In this document: piece after piece, positions 50,554 through 60,231 of the stretch | How the letters are laid out: each line of letters opens with the position of its first letter | How positions within the stretch are numbered: position 1 is the first letter of the stretch | NCBI GenBank assembly: GCA_029834535.1 | Contig: JAQMWT010000651.1 | Location: 1-62,114 of the forward strand | Direction of reading: 5' to 3' | DNA length: 62,114 nt | Source: Chrysophaeum taylorii | Taxonomy: Eukaryota; Sar; Pelagophyceae; Pelagomonadales; Pelagomonadaceae | The notes under the pieces: generated by a model | Seen by the model: only the letters and a program-made list of their open reading frames with translations | What the model was told of the DNA's origin: nothing | The model's database searches: none | Translations under genes and position numbers: made by a program

Positions 50554-50995
50554 CGCGCAAAAAATTCTCTCGTGAGTGATATTTACAGACCAAACCATCT
50601 AAAGATCCTGCACGGCTCGGAGGAGAGAAGGTGTCGTGTGTACAAAACACACGAAAAAAAGTTCGCCTCGGGGAAGGAAGGGGGGGTGTTTGCGTGGTCG
50701 CGGGTAGTATGGGAGGACGTGTCGAGAACGACAAAGTCGGATGTATGACGATGGAAGAGCGCGCTCTCACCACAATGCCACATCCGATATGACGTGAAAT
50801 CCGATGCCGCCGCCGCCGCCTTCTTGCGGCCTTCACATGGTAGATTCCGTCCTCCTCGCCCGGATATAGGAGGTATATATATATTCATTCCAAGAGCACG
50901 CGGCGAAGGCAGGCCTTGTTGTGTCGCGGTAATAAAAAAGAGAAGCAAACGGTGGTGTGGAGAGCACCGTCATGCAGAGAACCTGCAGAGCACCG
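50554..50995. other. Convergent intergenic region
   Basis: 3' regions of the LysM and TLC genes. A TATATATATA run lies at 50874-50884, and AGAGCACCGTCATGCA is directly repeated at 50961 and 50986, the second copy running into the TLC stop. No gene seen. Confidence 0.5.
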
Positions 50996-51787
50996 TCATG
51001 CAACCTTCTTCTTGTTCGGCGGCGGTTGAAGGAGGGCCTTGATGAGGCCGGAGGTAATGAGTCCGAACCAGTAGAGCGAAAGGATGAATATGGTTAAGGT
51101 GCTGGCCGGGTACAAAACGAGCTGAACTTTGGAGACGGAGGAGACGTCGTGGGAAGCGACGTCAGAGAAGAATATCCAAAACCACATGGGGAACAATAAT
51201 ATGCGAACGACAAGGTATGAGAGCCACAAGAGAAGGCCATTGAGAACGGAGAGATTCCGCTGGAGCTTGGTCTTCTCGCCGGTGAAGAGCTTGACCGCCA
51301 TGAGGCCGTTGAGAAAAAGTGTGCTGACCTCCGAGACGATGGCGAGGCAGCCAAAGAAGTGGCAGACGCCCGCGTGAAGGCCGTGCGCGATGCAAAAGGC
51401 CGAGACCGCGTGGTGCGCGATCATTTCGACGCGTTTCGCGCCGGGCTTCCCGAGCGTCGCGAGCTGCGCGAAGAGGTCGACAAATGTTTTCGTGACATAG
51501 AGGACGAGGCACCATCTCGCGACGACCGAGGACTCGAACCACCGCTCCTCGAAGGACCCCCACGCCGGTCCCGCCGACGCCCGAACGGCGAGCCAGCTGA
51601 CGACGACCAGATATGGAAACAGCACGAGCCGGTCTACCGCTTCGAGCCGTTGCGTCGTCGTCGCCTCGCCGGCGGGGACAACCTTCCCCGAGAGGTGCAG
51701 CGGCCATGTCGCAGTCACGTAGTAGGCGAGGCCGGTCGTCGCGCCGACACCGCCAAGGCACCATGCGATCATGGCACCAAGGTCCAT
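50996..51787 (-). CDS. TLC-domain membrane protein (TLCD4/TMEM56-like)
   Basis: 263 residues from the ATG at 51787 (MDLGAMIAWCLGG). About seven hydrophobic segments are visible. The TLC signature includes WCLVLYVTKTFVDLFAQLAT, VEMIAHHAVSAFCIAHGLHA (conserved HH) and CLAIVSEVSTLFLNG (E and F/L conserved). The C-terminus is PPPNKKKVA, a di-lysine-type ER retrieval signal. TLC proteins include ceramide synthases and lipid-sensing or membrane-composition regulators. The lack of the ceramide synthase Lag1 motif argues for the TLCD branch. It diverges from the neighbouring membrane-protein gene (start 51956) with 168 bp between. Confidence 0.85.
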   Translation of the reverse strand: MDLGAMIAWCLGGVGATTGLAYYVTATWPLHLSGKVVPAGEATTTQRLEAVDRLVLFPYLVVVSWLAVRASAGPAWGSFEERWFESSVVARWCLVLYVTKTFVDLFAQLATLGKPGAKRVEMIAHHAVSAFCIAHGLHAGVCHFFGCLAIVSEVSTLFLNGLMAVKLFTGEKTKLQRNLSVLNGLLLWLSYLVVRILLFPMWFWIFFSDVASHDVSSVSKVQLVLYPASTLTIFILSLYWFGLITSGLIKALLQPPPNKKKVA

Positions 51788-51955
51788 TACGCGCCAAGAC
51801 TTTGTAGGGTTTAGGGAGTGTAAACAACTCCTCAAAAAGGGCAGCGGCGCGGTAAGGGTCAGACGCCACAATATTTCGAGCGGTTAGGGTCGCAACGACA
51901 GCCAACAAAAACCCGACGACGCGTGAAGAAGAAAGAAAGAAACAAACAAACAACA

Positions 51956-53069
51956 ATGCCGACGGAGATTGTGGTGTCGCCAGGCGAAGCGGCGGGCGCG
52001 GCGGTTGCGGTGCTTGCGAAGAAGGTGGCGAGCACGGCCAAGGAAAACCCGAAGATCACGGGGCTCTGGGGCACTGGGCTGCTGTTGACGCTGTTCGCGA
52101 CAGGCTTTCGCGTTTCCCAGGAGGTGGCGGCGACCTACGAGACCGACATGGCGCGCGCCGACATGTCCGACGAGATCAGGAGGGCCGCGCGTCGATTCAC
52201 GCAGCTCGATGAGGAGTACTACTATTCGAGAGGGTGGTTCTCCTGCGACAAGCAATGCCAGCGGTTGAAAGTCGCGGTCGAAGATGCTCGGTGCGCGCCG
52301 CTTAACTCTCGCCACGACCCGCGCGCAGGCGCCATCTCGAATTCGTTCAGCGCGAGGAGGCCGCCAAAATGTCGGACGTCAAAGCGACGGTCGGAATCTT
52401 CTCGGAGTGAGGGCTATTACGATTGCCTACGACAACCAACGACGCGAACGACTCTAGGTTTGGAGTCGCCGAGACGCGGGAGCAGTTCTGGTCTTCCTTC
52501 GCCGGCGGTCAGTCCTTCGCCAAGCGCCAGTCGATGTGGGACCTCCTATTCATCGGCCTCAGCAGCACGTGCGCATCTATCCTCGACGAGATTATTCAAC
52601 CTGATTCCGTCAGGTCGCGCGACGAGAACACCATCAGCATCCTGCTGCGGTGGCTCGTTCAATTACTCTTCAACTTCACGATCGGCCTCGTGGGCGCGCT
52701 CATTGCATTCGCCTGGAAGTTGTGGTCGCTCGTAGCTTCGTGCGTCGCGTCGTTTACCGACCGCGACTCGCCGCTCCCAGGTACCAACCCGATCCCGCGA
52801 CGGCAATCACGTTCGCCGTCTGCGCGCTTCTCGCTGCAACATCCATGGTCGCTACCTACCTCTTCGCGCTTTATTTCTGCGCCGCCTCGGGCGTTGCCGC
52901 CGTGTCGGCCGCCGCGATGGCGCAAGCGAGAATCGAAGGTTCGACGTTCTCGTCTCTGATTGCCGAGGTGTCACTCCACCCCATCTCTTTAGGCGACAGG
53001 GCGAGAGATCCGCGCTACAGGGTGCAGCAGGGCTACCCGCGCCAGCAATACCGCCGTCGCTACGACTAA
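51956..53069 (+). CDS. Intron-rich membrane protein of unknown function
   Basis: Predicted 327 residues from four exons: 51956-52290, 52329-52406, 52458-52739 and 52781-53069. The three introns are 38, 51 and 41 nt, with GTGCGC, GTGAGG and GTGCGT donors and CAG or TAG acceptors; all junctions keep the frame. Features: an N-terminal hydrophobic stretch (GTGLLLTLFATGFRVS), a helical segment with EEYYYSRGWFSCDKQCQRLK, and FGVAETREQFWSSFAGGQSF. Membrane segments follow (LLFIGLSSTCASILDE, LLFNFTIGLVGALIAFAWKL, ITFAVCALLAATSMVATYLF). The C-terminus is Arg/Gln/Tyr-rich. I recognise no family. Confidence 0.72.
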
Positions 53070-53892
53070 GTTTACCGTACGTCTCTTTGCCACGGCGCTG
53101 CGTTCTCGAAACCTCGTGCCGTTTTTCGTGATCACCACGGTTTTTGTGGAACAACAGCCGTTGAGATCCGGGGTGGGTACCCAAGTACCGCATCTCTCGG
53201 CTCGCGCGCGCGTTCATCCGAGGGCTCGGCCTTTGCTTCTTAGTGTAACCGACTTCTAATAACGCCTACTCCTGGGCGCACGCTTGCTTGATCCACGAAG
53301 GCAGGGGCTCGGCCGCGTTTGTGGTGCACACTCGCGCCAGGTAGGACGGCTGGGCGGCAAGGAGAAAGGAGCGCCTCAGCAGCAGCAGCAGCAGCAGCAG
53401 CAGGCATCACGCCCCAGGTTCCCCTCGGCGCCGTATGTTATGCGCAGTGCGGCAGCCAATCGCGATTGCAAGAAAAAGCACAAAAAGATTCGTCGTCGCA
53501 CGGGGGCCTGTATGAGCCGCAGAGGGTCGACAGTGGCAGCACACATAATACGCACGCATCCTTTATTTCGGCCCTCCCACCTGGTGCAGGTCGCCGATTA
53601 AGATACCCTTCGTTGTGCGTCCAACGGGCAGAGCCCTCTCCCCCCTTCGCCTGCCCCGCGGCTCGGCGACCAAGCTGCGCAGGCCCTCCTGGGGCGCGCA
53701 CCCATGACGCCTTCCGGATCCCTGTTGCCCTGCCCCCCAGCCACTCGCCATTTAACCCTCTATGCCCTGCTCGCCGTATCCCGTCCCTGCGATTATTGGC
53801 AGTCGGGATGTGCGCCTCTTCTCCTTGCAGCAGGTGGGGAATTTTGATAGACTGCAGATGTGCCACAGCACACCGACGGTCAAGACGAGATG
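53070..53892. other. Gene-free stretch with remnant of the nuclease-type element
   Basis: Holds a (CAG)n run (53377-53403). A segment at about 53610-53680 (GCCCTCTCCCCCCTTCGCCTG, then CCCCGCGGCTCGGCGAC) resembles 38050-38095 of Helitron-like copy 3. The open frame 53319-53930 is low complexity and I do not call it. The right end is the 3' side of the LRR gene. Confidence 0.45.
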
Positions 53893-54993
53893 TTACACGT
53901 AGATTTGAAGTTCGGGGTTGGCCTTTTTGATCTGGTCGACGGTAGTGAGGGAGATATTATCGCACCCAATGACGCTGATCGTGAGGAGCCACGGACAAGC
54001 GGTGATAATGCGTTTTAGGTCATCGTCGTCGAGCCCTTTGCAGCCAGACAAAACTAGGTTCTGGAGACGCGAGTCCCCGGCGTCACCGGCTGTGACGATG
54101 GCGAGGACGTCCACGTGGGACACGGCGGTGCAGCCCGCGAGCATGAGCTCGCGAAGATGAGAGCACTTCCTGGTGACTTGGACGAGAGCCGAGCCAGAAA
54201 CGCGAGAGCAAAAGCTGAGGTTAAGGGAGACAAGATCTCGGAGGCTGTTCGCAAGGGCGAACACGGTGCAGTCGGTGACGGCACTACCGGCGAGGACGAG
54301 AGTGTCGAGTGCGACGCAATGGGAAGCGAGCGCGGTGCCGGCGTGGTCTGCCACGCGACGGCACTCGCAGACGTCGAGCCATTCGAGGCGGACGCACCTT
54401 TTGGCGAGGTACTGGACGGCGTGGTCGCTGATGGAGGCACAGTGAGCGAGGCAAAGCAATCGGAGGGCGTGACATGAGTGTGCGATCGCGCGGACGGCGC
54501 GGTCCGTGAGGCGAGCGCAGCGCTGGAGGTTGAGCTGCGTAAGACCGGCGCGGCGCGCCTCCGCTACGGCAACGACGCCGCAGTCGCCGACGGCCTCGCA
54601 GGCGCTGAGATCAAGCGAGGCGAGGCTGGGGCAAGATCGGGCGACAGCAGCGATCGCGTCGTCGGTCAAGTTGACGCAGCGCGCGAGCGCGACAAACTCG
54701 AGGTTCCGGAACTCGCGGCGAATCGCGGGCCGCCGGAGCTCGCAGTTGTACGACAGGTCGATTTTTGTCATCGACTCGGCCCGCCTCGCCGGCGTCCGTT
54801 CGGCCAGGGCGTCAACCACGTCATCGGACAGTGCCGAGTCGCTCAAGTCAAGCTCGACGTTCACCTCGTCCCCAGTCTTCACCTCTAGAGCGAGCCGCGT
54901 CGGATCGCCCAGCCGTCCCACCCATTCACCGAGGCTGTTCGTGTCCTCCTCGATCACCGGAAGGAACCCACTCTCGGAAGCTGCGACGCCCAT
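53893..54993 (-). CDS. Cysteine-type leucine-rich repeat protein (FBXL/AMN1-like)
   Basis: 366 residues from MGVAASESGF (54993), chosen because Gly2 with Ser/Ala at 5-6 is an N-myristoylation context. At least nine LRR-CC repeats are visible, for example EFVALARCVNLTDDAIAAVA, LASLDLSACEAVGDCGVVAV, LTQLNLQRCARLTDRAVRAI and LRLLCLAHCASISDHAVQYL. They continue to LLTISVIGCDNISLTTVDQI. These Cys-containing repeats are typical of F-box proteins FBXL2/20 and of AMN1, which present substrates to SCF ubiquitin ligases. No F-box is evident in the first 80 residues, so AMN1-like or a free LRR adaptor is equally likely. Confidence 0.82.
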   Translation of the reverse strand: MGVAASESGFLPVIEEDTNSLGEWVGRLGDPTRLALEVKTGDEVNVELDLSDSALSDDVVDALAERTPARRAESMTKIDLSYNCELRRPAIRREFRNLEFVALARCVNLTDDAIAAVARSCPSLASLDLSACEAVGDCGVVAVAEARRAGLTQLNLQRCARLTDRAVRAIAHSCHALRLLCLAHCASISDHAVQYLAKRCVRLEWLDVCECRRVADHAGTALASHCVALDTLVLAGSAVTDCTVFALANSLRDLVSLNLSFCSRVSGSALVQVTRKCSHLRELMLAGCTAVSHVDVLAIVTAGDAGDSRLQNLVLSGCKGLDDDDLKRIITACPWLLTISVIGCDNISLTTVDQIKKANPELQIYV

Positions 54994-55053
54994 CGTCGAT
55001 AGTCGTACAGGTGGTGCACATCTAACGCCGAGTCCGTTAGTTGAAACGGACGC

Positions 55054-55203
55054 ATGGACGAGGGCGCGCACACCGATAAGGAGCTCTACCAGGAGACGCT
55101 CGCCGAGCTGCGCAAGACGGCCGCCAGCCTCGACGAGACTCGGTGGCTCAACGAGGACATGCCCGTCGACCCGGACAGGCTCATGGCGAGCGCTGGTCTC
55201 TGA
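55054..55203 (+). CDS. 49-residue predicted small protein
   Basis: ATG at 55054 and TGA at 55201-55203. The product begins MDEGAHTDKELYQETLAELR and ends MPVDPDRLMASAGL. It is highly acidic, amphipathic and without low complexity. The codon use is GC-rich at third positions, as in neighbouring genes. It starts 60 bp from the LRR gene's ATG on the opposite strand. The WLNEDMPVDPDRLM segment looks like a conserved short linear motif, but I cannot name a family. A complete tiny protein or a first exon are both possible; GGTCTCTGA at its end offers no GT donor in frame. Confidence 0.45.
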   Translation: MDEGAHTDKELYQETLAELRKTAASLDETRWLNEDMPVDPDRLMASAGL

Positions 55204-55289
55204 GCGCGGGCCTGTGTTGTGTAAACCTTCCTCCTAGAAGAAAAAAAGAACTACGAGTAGTTTTAGACGTCGTCGTCGTCGTCGTCGCG

Positions 55290-56674
55290 TTATTGAAGGG
55301 CACGCGGGAAAAAGCGGCGGATCGCGCTCAAAGAGGGAACCGTTTGAAGCGCCGTGGTCCCTCGTACAACGACAACTGGAACGCAGCGGGGGTCGTCGCC
55401 CGCCCGCGAGGCGGCCTCCTCGTCGTCTGTGACGTAAAGCAGGCGGCCTCCGCTGGCGGGGAGCGCGGCGAGGGCGTTGGCGAACCTAAGCAAGATAGGA
55501 GGTCATTAAATGCGACAGCAAAAAAATCTCGCGGATGGGGCACGCACGCGGCAACGTCTGGTGAGCTGTGATCGTCTGGTGCGTCGTCGACGAAGGTGGA
55601 AGGGACGTTCCGCGCATCTAGCCATCCTAGCAGCTCGCTCAAGCCCTCAGAAGATTTTGCTCCGCGGAGGCGAAACGCGACCAAAACAACGTCGTGGTTG
55701 AAGTTGGCGCGGACGGCCGGAAAGCGCGGCGCGCTGTTCTTTTTTTCAAGGAGGGGTGGGTGCTCGATGATGGTCTTCGAGCCAATGATATCGAGCTCGG
55801 GCGGGACGACGAGGTCGCCATAGACGCGCTCCGCTACGTTTTTGGTCGTGGCCTCGAGCACGCCGTAGACCGTCGCGGCCGTCTTCTCGAGCGCGAGCGG
55901 GAGATCGTCCTTGTGCTCGTGCATCCAGGCGAGCAAGAGCGCCGACGTGAGGTCGCCCGAGCCGGTGAAGCTCGCCTGGAGGAGGGGAATCTCGACGAGG
56001 TGCTGGTTCGATCGCTCGGAAAGCATCATGAGGACGACGCCGCGATCGCGTGCGTAGTCGAGCGTCGTGACGACGACCACGGGGACGCCGAGCGCATGGA
56101 GGGCCTCGCAGGCTCTCGCCGCGTCGGCTTCGGATTCTATCTTCACGCCCGTCAGTATCTCGATCTCGAACTGGTTTGGCGTCGCGACGGACGCCATCGG
56201 CAGCACCTCGGACCGGTAGATTTCGACGAGTTCGGGTGGCACATACAGCTTGCCGTTGTCGCCCAGGACCGGATCGCACACGTACCACAATCCCTCGCCC
56301 TGCTCGCGCAGCTTGCTCAGGAGCCGCAGAACGCTCCGCAAGAACGTCGACGATCCTATGTACCCCGTCAGAAGGTGCGAGTACGTCGTGCGCGACCCGC
56401 GGCCCAGAAGCTCGTTCGCCTCGAGTCCGTCGACGAGCTCGTCGAGCTGCGGCCCGCCAAGCACTGTCCCGCTGAATCTCGGATACCCCGTGTGGCAGCA
56501 GAACTGCACCGAGTTGATCGCGTCCACCTCGTACCCGAGCAGCTGCAGTGGAAACACGGCGCACTTGTTCCCGACGTAGCCGTGGACCACGTGCGACTGC
56601 ACCGACAACACCCGCTTCATCGCGAGCGACCGCTTCCACTTCCGCACGATCTGTATCTTACGCCACCACGACAT
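55290..56674 (-). CDS. PDXK: Pyridoxal kinase with unusual C-terminal extension
   Basis: Predicted 440 residues. Exon 1 is 56674-55548 and exon 2 is 55485-55290, with a 62-nt intron (GTGCGT…TAG). Start MSWWRK (56674); MKRVLS at 56620 is an alternative. Recognised PdxK features: VLSVQSHVVHGYVGNKCAVF, INSVQFCCHTGYPRFSG, VCDPVLGDNGKLYVPPELVE, TPNQFEIEILTG and FTGSGDLTSALLLAW (catalytic GTGD-type motif, with Ser for Thr). The enzyme makes pyridoxal 5'-phosphate. After about residue 315 there is a further 110-125-residue part (DVVLVAFRLRGAKSSEGLSE onward, LLYVTDDEEAASRAGDDP) absent from usual kinases. It could be a degenerate HAD-like fold, but lacks the DxD. A TATA-like TATATTG lies at 56731-56737. 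Confidence 0.85.
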
Positions 56675-56790
56675 GACGCTACCCCAGGTTGAAGTCAGTC
56701 CACAACCCCGGCGGCGGGGGTATATTGTAGAAAGCGGCCCACAAAAAAGTTCTCCTCCCAAGCCCGGGGCTCAAAAATGCACCGCCGGGC

Positions 56791-58389
56791 CTACTCGGGG
56801 TCGCCATCGACGTCGACGTCGGCCTCTCTAGTTATGAGCTCGGCGAGTTCGACGAGGACAGACTCTTTGAATGTTGTGAGCTCAAGCACGCGATTTCGGT
56901 TTCGGGTGTGCTCTTCGTTTCTGTATGTTTTGATCTTCGACTTGCAGTTGACCTCTTCGTTGTTTTTGGCCTCGTCCTCGACCTTGAAGAGCCTCCCGAC
57001 GTGGATGTCATGGGAGCCCGTGACGGTATTCATGCACGTATCGCGGTCGGCGAGGAGAAGGGCCGCCTCGTCGTTGAGTTCGGCCGTCAGCTCGTCCTTG
57101 GCTGCCTTGTCGAGAAGTTCGTTGACGAGCTGCATGAGGTCCCGCGTGTAATTGTTCTCGTGCTCCTCGAGCTGTCGGAAGTAGCCCTGCTGACCCTCGA
57201 GGCACGCCTGCTTGAATTCCAAGTATTTGTTCTCAAATTGATTCGCGAGATTTTCAAACTGTTCGATCTGCTTCATCTCGATGTCCATGCACGAGTTGTA
57301 GAGCTCGTCGAGCGACGCGCGGAGCGGGTCGAGATCGGAAGCCTCGATGTTCTGTCGAACGGACAGATCGCGGAGCGTATGCTTCTTTTTGCGGCAAAAA
57401 TCCTCGATCTTTGCGATTGACTCTTCGGTGCCCTTGACGCGCCCGGCGAGCAACGTCTCCTCGAACGTCTTGACCTCATCTTGCTTCTGTTTGTGTTTGG
57501 CCAACCCAGTCTGCATAAATGTGTCCGACGCCGACTCGACCTCGCTTTGAAACGCGTTATAGATTTCGGTTATCCCGGGGAGGTGCCGCAGCTTTGCGTT
57601 CTCCGCATCGTCTGCGAACATGTCCTCGAATATGGTCTCGACAAACACGAGGTTCGCCGCCCGCAGCTCGGCCGTGTGATTGGCCGCGGCGAGCTCCCGC
57701 GCCAACTTTTCTTCCTCGAACGCTTCCTTGTCCTCGACGTCCAAGAGCTCGGTATGGTACTGTTCCTTGGCAGCGTCGCTCTCCGACTTCATAACCATCG
57801 AGTAGTCGAGGTACGTGAGATACTTGAGATACGCGAGCACGTACATCCGATACTCGCTCTCTTTGGAGACGGGGTTCCCCTCGAGGTTGAGCAACTGCAG
57901 CTTTTTGAAGCAGCGCAGCTTGTTGATGCTCTCGGTCAACGCGGTAATGTTGTTGTTCCCAAGCGACAAGCACTGCAACTCCTTGCAACTCTCGAGCCCG
58001 TCGACCTCGGAAATTTGGTTGTTGAACAACGACAAGTCGGTGAGCTGTATCAACTTCTCCAACCCAGTTATCTTCGAAATGTTGTTGAACGACAGGTCGA
58101 GCCATCGGAGGTGTATTAGGTGATCCAAATTGCGGATCTCTTCGATCACATTGTTGTCCAGACACAGCTTCATGAGAGCGTGGAACCCTTGCAGGTTGTC
58201 GAGTTTCAAGATGTTCTTAAACGAAAGCCGAAGCTCAGGCGCGTCGAGCACCATATCTGCCAAGTTCGCTTGACCGAGATCGACCCCGCCCGACGCTTCC
58301 TTTGCCCCGGGCGTCCCATCGCTCTCACGGAGCGCCGCAAAGATGAGCTCGTCGTCGATCACCTGGATCTCGTCGTTGTCGATGCTCAT
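56791..58389 (-). CDS. DRC3: Dynein regulatory complex subunit 3 (LRRC48)
   Basis: 532 residues from MSIDNDEIQVIDDE (58389); the frame is open upstream but has no ATG. LRRs of the SDS22 type fill about 55-185 (LRLSFKNILKLDNLQGFHAL, MKLCLDNNVIEEIRNLDHLI, LRWLDLSFNNISKITGLEKL). An LRR cap follows (LLNLEGNPVSKESEYRMYVL, YLKYLTYLDYSMV). The rest is coiled coil to the C-terminus, as in the family. DRC3 is part of the nexin-dynein regulatory complex of motile cilia, so this organism must have a motile 9+2 axoneme. The length matches Chlamydomonas FAP134-type proteins. It diverges from the EF-hand gene. Confidence 0.93.
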   Translation of the reverse strand: MSIDNDEIQVIDDELIFAALRESDGTPGAKEASGGVDLGQANLADMVLDAPELRLSFKNILKLDNLQGFHALMKLCLDNNVIEEIRNLDHLIHLRWLDLSFNNISKITGLEKLIQLTDLSLFNNQISEVDGLESCKELQCLSLGNNNITALTESINKLRCFKKLQLLNLEGNPVSKESEYRMYVLAYLKYLTYLDYSMVMKSESDAAKEQYHTELLDVEDKEAFEEEKLARELAAANHTAELRAANLVFVETIFEDMFADDAENAKLRHLPGITEIYNAFQSEVESASDTFMQTGLAKHKQKQDEVKTFEETLLAGRVKGTEESIAKIEDFCRKKKHTLRDLSVRQNIEASDLDPLRASLDELYNSCMDIEMKQIEQFENLANQFENKYLEFKQACLEGQQGYFRQLEEHENNYTRDLMQLVNELLDKAAKDELTAELNDEAALLLADRDTCMNTVTGSHDIHVGRLFKVEDEAKNNEEVNCKSKIKTYRNEEHTRNRNRVLELTTFKESVLVELAELITREADVDVDGDPE

Positions 58390-58683
58390 GTTCTTGATGG
58401 CGGAGGCTCTTTCCACCACCAAGCCGGAGACGACCGTTAGCGGGCGACGCGGGCGACCTTATTATTATTACTACGCACGTGTAGTAGTATCTAGGATACA
58501 CGTAAACTGACTCAGTGCCGCAAGGATAGGGGCTATGTTCTTGTTGCTGGTGTCTCTTCGACACAGATCCACGGTCAGGCCGTGGTAGTGCTCGCAGCAG
58601 AAGCTCGCGGCCAGACTCGGCCGCCAAAGCTGCTGCTACAACTTCGCGTTTGGTTTTACCGCCACGCTCAGACTCCTCCTCGA
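58390..58683. promoter_or_regulatory. Divergent region between DRC3 and the EF-hand gene
   Basis: 294 bp separating the two chosen starts. ATTATTATTACTACGCACGTGTAGTAGTATC at 58460-58489 includes an imperfect inverted repeat around CACGTG (ACTACGCACGTGTAGTAG). An E-box-like CACGTG between two divergent genes could be regulatory. This is inference from position. Confidence 0.45.
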
Positions 58684-60231
58684 ATGCAGCGTTACTTGTC
58701 TCACAGCAGCCCGCTTCCTGATTTGTCTCGGCGAGACTACGCCCGTATTGGCCGTACTTTAGTGTGTAGTCCTTCGCTACCGACATTCTCACGCGGTGAA
58801 GAGAACGCCGTTAGTTCCGCGGCGCCCGAATGCTTTCGCACTTCGGTTGGTCACGTTCGGGATGTCTGCGATGCGGGTAAAACAAAACAACGGAGGCACT
58901 ACGATCCACCAGAGAATGAGCACGCCACGCTCGCTGCGGAGGGCAAAAGACGCATTCAACCCCACTATTCTCTCAGAGAGCACAAATTACGAAATGTTGC
59001 GGAGGCTAAGTTGATGGAGCAAAGAACAACATCGGAATCCCCAGCGCGTCGGCTCAGACGGAATTGCGACTCGATCGCGCAGTGGCAGCAGGTTGACTGG
59101 GATATTTGCAATCCGCTTGGCCTCGACGGAGGCCTCAAAGGTGACGACGGCACGGCGTCGAATCGGAGGCCTGTCACCGAGCTGCCTGCCGAAAATTTGC
59201 GAGATCAGCTCTTGGCGGCATCCTTCGGGGGTGGCGCCGGGACCTCGATGGGGCTGCTCCGTCAAATATTTAAGCGATTTGACTATGATGGCGATGGGTG
59301 CATTAGCCGAGCCGAGCTCGCGCACGGCCTACGAGCACACAATGTCCCGATCAACGAAAAAAGCCTTGAGGGCCTGTATAAGAGCCTTGACAGAGACAAC
59401 GACGGCATGGTCAATCTGCAAGAGCTCGCACACGCAATTAATGGCAATGGCGACCAGTCGCCAACCGTGCCGCTCCCCGAGCAGGCTTCGCCGATTGCAA
59501 GTGCGCCGCCAAGCGACTTCCACGAGCGACCCAGACCACGAAAGAAAAACGGCATTGCCCATTGGCAACAGGTGGGATACAACATTCTCGCCCACGCCGA
59601 CGACAGTCGTTCGCAAGACGACACCAAGGCAAAGCCTCAGCAAATACACCACCAATCAACGACGCCTCTTGGTCGAGTGCGAGAGCAGTTGCGAGCCGCG
59701 TGCAACGGCGCGGGAGCAGGGGCTTCAATGGGACTGTTGCGTTCAATATTCAAGCACTTTGACAGAGATGGCGACGGCGAAATCACCCGTGACGAGCTAT
59801 TAAACGGTTTGCTTGCGTTTGGTGTCCATGTCGACGAAGAGGACATGACTAGAGTACTACACGAGCTCGATCTGAACGCGGACGGGTCTATCAGCCTTGC
59901 CGAGTTTGCGAGTGGCATCACAGGCGGCTTTCAAACGGAGGAGCAAAAATCCCCTCTCTTCCGCCAAAATTCTGCGCCGCGAGCGATGACCATAGAGGAT
60001 GTTCGCAAAAAAATCTCGTTGTCAACTTCTTTGGCTCTTCTTCGTTCACTTCTTAGGCGGCTATGTCCGAATCCACAAACGACGGTTGGCCTCGACAAAC
60101 TCGCCTCCGAATTGAGCCGAAGTTTGCTCGTTGATGTCACCGAAGACGAACTAGCCATCCTCGTTCCTGGTCGTCGCGTAATTCCGCAGGACTTCTTGCG
60201 GCTGGTTTTTGATTATCGGACAGCTTCTTAG
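58684..60231 (+). CDS. EF-hand calcium-binding protein with internal duplication
   Basis: 515 residues from the ATG at 58684. Two tandem modules each begin with a WQQV segment (IAQWQQVDWDICNPLG about 132; IAHWQQVGYNILAHADD about 290), then LRDQLLAA/VREQLRAA and SMGLLRQIFKRFD/SMGLLRSIFKHFD. Each module has two EF-hands: DYDGDGCISRAE (about 200-211) and DRDNDGMVNLQE, and DRDGDGEITRDE (about 360-371) and DLNADGSISLAE. All four loops keep the calcium-binding positions 1, 3, 5 and 12. The N-terminal 120 residues and the C-terminal 90 have no assigned domain. A calmodulin-like or ciliary role next to DRC3 is inference only. Confidence 0.85.
   Translation: MQRYLSHSSPLPDLSRRDYARIGRTLVCSPSLPTFSRGEENAVSSAAPECFRTSVGHVRDVCDAGKTKQRRHYDPPENEHATLAAEGKRRIQPHYSLREHKLRNVAEAKLMEQRTTSESPARRLRRNCDSIAQWQQVDWDICNPLGLDGGLKGDDGTASNRRPVTELPAENLRDQLLAASFGGGAGTSMGLLRQIFKRFDYDGDGCISRAELAHGLRAHNVPINEKSLEGLYKSLDRDNDGMVNLQELAHAINGNGDQSPTVPLPEQASPIASAPPSDFHERPRPRKKNGIAHWQQVGYNILAHADDSRSQDDTKAKPQQIHHQSTTPLGRVREQLRAACNGAGAGASMGLLRSIFKHFDRDGDGEITRDELLNGLLAFGVHVDEEDMTRVLHELDLNADGSISLAEFASGITGGFQTEEQKSPLFRQNSAPRAMTIEDVRKKISLSTSLALLRSLLRRLCPNPQTTVGLDKLASELSRSLLVDVTEDELAILVPGRRVIPQDFLRLVFDYRTAS

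Noticed and set aside
53319..53930. 203-codon ORF with poly-Ala/Gln
   Set aside because: Generated by a CAG microsatellite and GC-rich debris; it overlaps the 3' end of the LRR gene.
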